Part shown: one piece after another, positions 59,682 to 64,000 of the stretch | Layout of the letters: every line of letters begins with the position of its first letter | Position numbering within the stretch: position 1 is the stretch's first letter | NCBI GenBank assembly: GCA_002387845.1 | Contig: DGLB01000030.1 | Coordinates: forward strand, 16,059-80,058 | Reading direction: 5' to 3' | DNA from: Stenotrophomonas maltophilia | GTDB lineage: Bacteria > Pseudomonadota > Gammaproteobacteria > Xanthomonadales > Xanthomonadaceae | DNA length: 64,000 nt | Position numbers and translations under genes: made by a program | Notes under the pieces: generated by a model | Database searches by the model: none | Told to the model about the DNA's origin: nothing | What the model saw: the letters and a program-made list of their open reading frames with translations, nothing else

Positions 59682-60250
59682 CGCGCGGTGCGGCGGCGCG
59701 ACTTCGCGCCCGGGGTGGCGCTGTCGCGGCTGGGCAGCGTGCCGCGCTGCTGCAGCGTGTCCAGCCACGCCAGATTGTCCAGGTAGGCGAGGAAGTGCTG
59801 CAGGTAGCCGGGCGAGATGTCCCCCATCCAGCCCAGCGTGCGGTGCACCAGCATGCTGGAATTGAGCGGCCCGCTGTCGCTGGGGGCTTCCTGCGCGAGG
59901 GTCTGGCGCACCTGGCTTTCGGTACGCAGCGTGGCCCACAGCGCACGGAACTGCTCCAGCGCCGGCAACTGCGGGTATTCGGGGTTGCGCGGCGTGGCCA
60001 GGCCACGCAGTGTGTCGGCCGGCTGCGTGTCGGCTGCGGCGGTGACCGGCAGCGCTTCAATTCGCGCGGCATACGCATCCAGCAGCGCGCCCAGGCGTGC
60101 ATCCAGCACACGGCGCAGCGCACCGTCGTGGGCCTGCGCTCGCTGTTGCAGCGCTTCCAGGAAGGCGAACTGCACCGGGTCGAGGCGGTCGTGTCCCTGC
60201 GTGCGCCAACGCACCAGCTGCGCCGGCGCGGTGTTGCCGTCAGCGCCCAT
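59678..60250 (-). CDS. DUF2894 family protein (motor operon, fourth gene)
   Basis: A 190-residue soluble protein of the DUF2894 family. It begins with helices (RLDPVQFAFLEALQQRAQ, RRVLDARLGALLDAYAARIEAL), then a core with NPEYPQLPALEQFRALWATLRTE and a conserved end with HRTLGWMGDISPGYLQHFLAYLDNLAWLDTL, followed by a basic tail KSRRRTAR. No enzyme motif is visible; this looks like a cytoplasmic adaptor. The start at 60250 lies 11 bases inside the end of the OmpA/MotB-like gene. DUF2894 genes typically accompany DUF802 and DUF3348, so it probably binds the motor's tail or DNA through its basic end (inference). Confidence 0.85.
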   Translation of the reverse strand: MGADGNTAPAQLVRWRTQGHDRLDPVQFAFLEALQQRAQAHDGALRRVLDARLGALLDAYAARIEALPVTAAADTQPADTLRGLATPRNPEYPQLPALEQFRALWATLRTESQVRQTLAQEAPSDSGPLNSSMLVHRTLGWMGDISPGYLQHFLAYLDNLAWLDTLQQRGTLPSRDSATPGAKSRRRTAR

Positions 60251-60899
60251 CAGCGGCGGAGTCCGTTGCGTCAGTGGCCTTGGGGCGCGGAATCGGGGCC
60301 ATTTCCACGCGCCGGTTACGCGAGCGTCCTTCCTCGCTGGTGTTGCTGTCCACCGGCTGCTCGGCCCCGAACGCGGCGGCAAACACGGAACCGGCAGGCA
60401 CGCCTTCGGCAATCAACGCACGGGTCACGGTCAGCGAGCGCTGCGCGGACAGTTCCCAGTTGTCGGCGAACTGGCGGTTGGTGTCGCGCACCGGCTGGTC
60501 GTCGGTGAAGCCGCTGACCATCAGGATTTCCTCGCGCGAGCTGAGGTAGCCGGCCAGTGGTGCGGCCAGGCTCTTCAGCAGTTCACGGCCTTCCGGCTGC
60601 AGCTGGTCGGAGTTCAGCGCGAACAACACGCTGCCGCGAATGCCGATGCGGCCATCCACCAACGTCACCCGACCGGCGGCCAGCGGCCCGGCCAGGGCCT
60701 GCTCCAGGGTCTGGCGGCGCTTGGCTTCGGCTTCGCGCTGCGCCACTTCCTGGTCCAGGCGCTGTGACAGCTCCAGCTGGATCGCGACCACGCCCACCAG
60801 GATCAGCACGAACGCGCCCAGCAGCACCGACATCAGGTCGCCGAACGCGGCCCAGACCGGGGTGCTGGTTTCGCCGTCGAGTTCGATCTCCTCGCTCAT
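60240..60899 (-). CDS. MotB/OmpA-family protein, putative stator subunit (ZorB-like)
   Basis: A 219-residue protein with one N-terminal TM helix and an OmpA-like peptidoglycan-binding domain. The TM segment, PVWAAFGDLMSVLLGAFVLIL, closely parallels MotB's WKVAYADFMTAMMAFFL, and Asp21 matches the MotB proton-carrying Asp. A short coiled linker (about 45-75) precedes the OmpA domain with VSGFTDDQPVRDTNRQFADN, WELSAQRSLTVTRAL and GRSRNRRVEM. It should anchor to the cell wall and form the ion path with the four-helix DUF802 partner. Its start overlaps the DUF802 stop (ATGA). Confidence 0.88.
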   Translation of the reverse strand: MSEEIELDGETSTPVWAAFGDLMSVLLGAFVLILVGVVAIQLELSQRLDQEVAQREAEAKRRQTLEQALAGPLAAGRVTLVDGRIGIRGSVLFALNSDQLQPEGRELLKSLAAPLAGYLSSREEILMVSGFTDDQPVRDTNRQFADNWELSAQRSLTVTRALIAEGVPAGSVFAAAFGAEQPVDSNTSEEGRSRNRRVEMAPIPRPKATDATDSAADGR

Positions 60900-63145
60900 G
60901 CGGTGGCGGTCCCGCTGCTGCGACGGCGACCGGCCAGCTGCTGCAGTTCCTCGATGATCTGCTGCTGCGACAGCACGCTCAGGTCGACCACTTCGCGCGC
61001 CTGCGCCACGTAGTAGGCCAGCTGCTCATCGCTGCGCGCCATCGATGCGTCCAGCGCGCCGGCCACCTGCTGCAGCTGCTCGCCCAAGCCGGTGCTGGCG
61101 CTGCCGAAGCTGTGCATGGCGCTGCCGAAGGCCTCGGCCAGGCTGGCCACTTCGACCACGCTGCCGCTGACCTGCGCGGCGGCCTGTTCCAGCTTGCCGG
61201 CTTCGGTGGTGATCTGTTCGCCAAAGCGGGTGCCGACGCGTTCCAGCAGCTCGGCCGAGGTGCTGACCAGTGCGTCCACCGCCGTGCGCTGCTCGGTGCT
61301 GGCGTGGTTGACCGCGTCCAGCAGGGTTTCCAGCGTACCCAGCAGGCGGGTGCGCTCTTCCAGCATGGCGGTGTCGCGGACCATGCTGTCGGACAGCTTC
61401 TGGCGCAGCTCGGCCACCACATCGGCGGCGGCCTTGGGCGCTTCCGAGGCCAGGGTGACCAGGCGCGAGATCTCGGCGATGGTTTCGCGCGCATGATCCT
61501 GCGCCTGGGTGCCGATCTGGTGCGCGGTGCTGGCCAGGGTTTCGCACACGGCCTGCTGGCTGGCGGCCACCTGTGCGCCGTTGGCTTCCCACTGCTGGCC
61601 GAGCTGCTCGGACAGGCGTGCGAACGCATCGCGCCAGGTGTCCAGGCGCTGCGCATCGCGTGCTTCCAGGGTGTCCTGCAGGCCGCTGTGGGCCGATTGC
61701 AGGCCGTCCACCAGGGCACGGGCGTGGCTTTCGAAGCTGGCGCTGGCACTGGCCAGCGCCTGCTGGTTGCGCTCGGCCAGTTCGGCGTTGACGGCCTGCT
61801 GGCCGGCCAGGGTGTCACGCCATGCCTGGGCCGAGATATCGGCGCTGGCCTGCATGTGGGCGGCCAGGGCGTCCACCAGCGCGGTGGCGTGGGTGTTCTG
61901 CTCGGCCTGCGCGGTGCGCAGCGCTTCGCGCAGCTGTTCGATCAGCGCGGCATGGGTCTGCTGCTGGGTCTGCTGCGCGCTGTTCCACTGTGCGGCGGTG
62001 TCGTCCAGGCGCGCGGCCACCGCGTCGAGCAGCTGGCGGCTGTGTTCGCCCTGGGCATTGTTGAAGCCTTCCAACGTGCCGCGCAGGTCGCCGGCCAGCT
62101 GCGCATGCGCCTGCTGCTGGTCGCGCAGGGCGCTGCCCCAGGTCTCACGGGCGTGGGTCTGGCTCTGTTCGAAGCCGCTGCTGAGGGCACCCAGTTGCGC
62201 CTGCACCGCGTCACGCACGCTGTGCTGCAGCTGCGTGGTCTGTTCGGTGAGGCCTGCCAGGGTCTGCGCCATCAGCGGCTGCAGCGCTTCGCCGACGGCA
62301 CGTGCGCTTTGTGCCACGCCGTCCTGCAGGGTCTGCTGCAGGGTGCTGGCCAGTTGCTGCTGGCTCTGTGCGGCCGACTGCTGGAACTGCTGCTGGCTGC
62401 TGAGCAGGCGCTCACCGGTGTTGCCGCTGTGCTGCTCAATCGCGGTGCTGACCGCTTGCAGCCGCTCCACCAGCGCGGGCAGCAGGCCGGCCTGGGCCTG
62501 CAGCAGGCGGAAGGTTTCAGCGCGCTGCCAGCTCTGCGAGTGCACGTGCAGGGTGGTGGCAATGCGGGTATCCAGCTGCTGCACCACGCCCAGGCGTTCG
62601 CGGCGGCTCAGCGCCGACAGCAGGCCGAGCATGGCGGAGGTGGCGACGCCGGCGATGGAGGTGCCAAAGGCGACGGCCAGGCCTTCCACCGGGGCACCCA
62701 GCGAGCCGCGGATGGCCTGCAGGTCGGTGGCGCTTTCCAGCGCCAGGCCGGTGCCGCGCAGGGTGGCCATCATGCCGAGCAGGGTGCCGAGCATGCCCAG
62801 CAGGACCAGCAACCCGACCAGATAGGGGGTGAGGGTGGGCGCGGGCAGGGCGGTGCGCTCGCCTTCGACGCGCAGGCGGACGGCGTTGCGCAGGCTGGCG
62901 GGCACCTGCTGCAGCCACTCGCCCAGGCTGGCGGGCGCGGTCTCGGCCGCGGCGACCGCGTGCTCAAGCGCAGCGGTGTCGGCACGGTAGCGGCGCAGTT
63001 CGAGCGCACCGGCAATGTAGCCGGCGGCAATCACCAGGGCGACACCGACGCCAACGGCGTTATGGCCGATGTAGCCGGCGCCGATCCAGCACACGGCCAG
63101 CAGGCCGGCGAGGAAGACAACAAGATGAAGAGCGGTTCTGGGCAT
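60896..63145 (-). CDS. DUF802 protein, putative MotA/ZorA-like motor subunit with long tail
   Basis: A 749-residue protein. TM1 (5-25) and TM2 (28-48) form a hairpin, a cytoplasmic loop follows, then TM3 (about 106-128, PYLVGLLVLLGMLGTLLGMM) and TM4 (about 153-179, GLAVAFGTSIAGVATSAMLG). The Gly/Thr-rich TM3-TM4 pattern is that of the MotA/TolQ/ExbB fold, with Thr residues in TM4 at the usual ion path. The remaining 570 residues are heptad-rich, Gln- and Ala-rich helix (for example SSQQQFQQSAAQSQQQLAS) without other domains, a very long coiled-coil tail. Four TMs plus long tail and an adjacent MotB-like gene are the hallmark of ZorA in Zorya defence. The true start (63145) has no strong Shine-Dalgarno sequence. 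Confidence 0.82.
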   Translation of the reverse strand: MPRTALHLVVFLAGLLAVCWIGAGYIGHNAVGVGVALVIAAGYIAGALELRRYRADTAALEHAVAAAETAPASLGEWLQQVPASLRNAVRLRVEGERTALPAPTLTPYLVGLLVLLGMLGTLLGMMATLRGTGLALESATDLQAIRGSLGAPVEGLAVAFGTSIAGVATSAMLGLLSALSRRERLGVVQQLDTRIATTLHVHSQSWQRAETFRLLQAQAGLLPALVERLQAVSTAIEQHSGNTGERLLSSQQQFQQSAAQSQQQLASTLQQTLQDGVAQSARAVGEALQPLMAQTLAGLTEQTTQLQHSVRDAVQAQLGALSSGFEQSQTHARETWGSALRDQQQAHAQLAGDLRGTLEGFNNAQGEHSRQLLDAVAARLDDTAAQWNSAQQTQQQTHAALIEQLREALRTAQAEQNTHATALVDALAAHMQASADISAQAWRDTLAGQQAVNAELAERNQQALASASASFESHARALVDGLQSAHSGLQDTLEARDAQRLDTWRDAFARLSEQLGQQWEANGAQVAASQQAVCETLASTAHQIGTQAQDHARETIAEISRLVTLASEAPKAAADVVAELRQKLSDSMVRDTAMLEERTRLLGTLETLLDAVNHASTEQRTAVDALVSTSAELLERVGTRFGEQITTEAGKLEQAAAQVSGSVVEVASLAEAFGSAMHSFGSASTGLGEQLQQVAGALDASMARSDEQLAYYVAQAREVVDLSVLSQQQIIEELQQLAGRRRSSGTATA

Positions 63146-63158
63146 GGGGGGCACGGGT

Positions 63159-63827
63159 TCAGTGGGCGCGCAGGGCTGCAAGCAGGCCGTCGATGGGGTG
63201 GAAACGGACATCCAGTTCGGCCAGGAGGACGTTCTGCATGTCTTTCCTGAACAACTGCAGCCAGGCGGGATCAACACCGTCGTGGGTGTCATCGGGGCTG
63301 GCGGCGTCGCGCAGGCGTTCAAAGTGGGTGCCGAGCAGGGCGGGCACGGCGGCGAGCAGGTGCTGTTCGCGGGGGCTGAGGGCCTGTTCCATGACGGCAT
63401 CGACCTCGGCAAGGCGGGCGCGGTCGTCGGGCAGGGCACTCAACCGGTCACGCAGCAGGCCGCGCAGCCGGCCGCTGGCGCTGAGCATGGCCCGCTGGTG
63501 GTTCAGGCAGCGGGTACGCCAGGCCATGGTTTCGCGGGGTTCGGGTTTGCCGGGGGTGGGCGGTTGCTGGATGGCCTGGCCCAGGCTGTCGCGCACCCGC
63601 TGGCACTCGGCCAGCAGCGGGTCAACCGGACCGGGTTCAGCGTCAGCAGCGGCCGGCAGGCGGCCATCCAGGGCACGCGACAGGGCCACGGCCCGGGTCC
63701 AGTCGATCCACTGGCTGAGCCGGTCGGCCAGATCAGGGCTGGTACGCGGGGCATTGCGGTCGGCCAGCGCCGCCAGCAATCGGATGAAGGGCGGGCCGGG
63801 GACAGGCGGTTGGGGCTTCTTCGCCAT
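63159..63827 (-). CDS. DUF3348 family protein (motor operon, first gene)
   Basis: A 222-residue soluble protein of the DUF3348 family. It starts MAKKPQPPVPGPPFIRLLAAL, continues with helices (DLADRLSQWIDWTRAVALSRAL) and ends FRKDMQNVLLAELDVRFHPI then DGLLAALRAH, the conserved family end. No catalytic motif is visible. The start at 63827 is preferred over a longer in-frame form because the extra 51 residues are low-quality sequence. It lies 13 bases before the DUF802 gene and leads a four-gene operon whose other products resemble a membrane motor; a cytosolic partner of the tail is the simplest guess. Confidence 0.85.
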   Translation of the reverse strand: MAKKPQPPVPGPPFIRLLAALADRNAPRTSPDLADRLSQWIDWTRAVALSRALDGRLPAAADAEPGPVDPLLAECQRVRDSLGQAIQQPPTPGKPEPRETMAWRTRCLNHQRAMLSASGRLRGLLRDRLSALPDDRARLAEVDAVMEQALSPREQHLLAAVPALLGTHFERLRDAASPDDTHDGVDPAWLQLFRKDMQNVLLAELDVRFHPIDGLLAALRAH

Positions 63828-63838
63828 GGTTCCGGTCA

Positions 63839-63870
63839 AAACCGTGAATTTTACACTGGAATGACGGTTT
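63839..63870 (-). promoter_or_regulatory. Inverted repeat upstream of the motor operon
   Basis: AAACCGT (63839-63845) and ACGGTTT (63864-63870) form a 7-bp perfect dyad with an 18-base AT-rich spacer, ending 11 bases before the DUF3348 ATG. It may be an operator or promoter region. In the remaining bases to 64000 I see no gene. Confidence 0.35.
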
Positions 63871-64000
63871 AACGGGTTCAGGTGCCTGGCCGCTGTTGGA
63901 TTTGGGCGAACAGCCCTCGACTGCTGATCTACGTGCTTGGGGCCATCGGAAGGGGGGTACGGGACACGCCGTGAACCCATCCATGGGGGCTCGTAGAAAA

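Noticed and set aside
60557..63250. An 897-codon plus-strand open frame opposite DUF802
   Set aside because: It is antisense to the coiled-coil tail; Gly/Gln/Leu-rich noise.
59678..63827. A complete Zorya defence system
   Set aside because: Only the motor-like pair resembles ZorA/ZorB; no ZorC, ZorD helicase/nuclease or ZorE is present, so a Zorya label is not justified.

Overview
The window is about 64 kb of high-GC chromosomal DNA from a gammaproteobacterium of the Xanthomonadaceae, most likely Stenotrophomonas. The reasons are five short GTAG-type palindromes (stem AGCCGGGC/GCCCGGCT, the SMAG repeats typical of Stenotrophomonas), an effector carrying the Xanthomonadales type IV secretion signal domain, and a split ent-type catecholate siderophore cluster like the one known in S. 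maltophilia. I saw no rRNA, tRNA, CRISPR array, insertion sequence or prophage. Genes are dense, and many overlap by 1-17 bases in operons.

Layout. 1-11927: envelope genes. A partial formylglycine-generating-enzyme-like protein, DUF1622, an outer-membrane transporter, DUF2092 and a secreted low-complexity protein run rightward, followed by a DUF4136 lipoprotein, an Omp85-type barrel and a patatin phospholipase fused to its own barrel. Facing them is a second, inverted copy of the DUF2092 plus secreted-protein cassette with a DUF1254 lipoprotein and a 58-residue membrane protein. A DUF885 peptidase follows. 12048-15006: an accessory patch with a SymE-like toxin, repeat DNA, and a lipase-type antibacterial effector with its lipoprotein immunity protein. 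15014-26651: a BBE-type FAD oxidase, EamA transporter, methyltransferase, MntH with an MntR-like operator, a LysR/MFS pair, and a large two-component system with a periplasmic propeller sensor.

26785-32768: a tight operon of an isochorismatase-family hydrolase, DoxX, a Tat-exported amidohydrolase, an alginate-export-type porin and an MFS pump. 32797-35490: a TspO-related protein, an MDR reductase and then about 790 bp of repeats (40-bp triplicate, a 210-bp inverted-repeat element and a 14-bp minisatellite). 35491-43275: an M14 carboxypeptidase, a YbjJ-like MFS with a DeoR regulator, a LysR/SDR pair, DUF3817 and an autotransporter. 43440-47712: a ribonucleotide reductase operon (nrdA, nrdB, flavodoxin, thioredoxin) behind two NrdR-like boxes. 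47987-49959: a DASS anion permease and an orphan F1 epsilon-like protein.

50103-59681: a seven-gene catecholate siderophore operon (exporter, EntC, EntE, EntB isochorismatase, separate aryl carrier protein, EntF, EntA) behind a Fur-like box. 59678-63827: a four-gene operon DUF3348 - DUF802 - MotB/OmpA-like - DUF2894. Its two central proteins look like the MotA-like and MotB-like halves of an ion-driven motor with a long cytoplasmic tail, as in ZorA/ZorB of Zorya anti-phage defence, but with different partners. I regard this as the best candidate for an undescribed system in the window.
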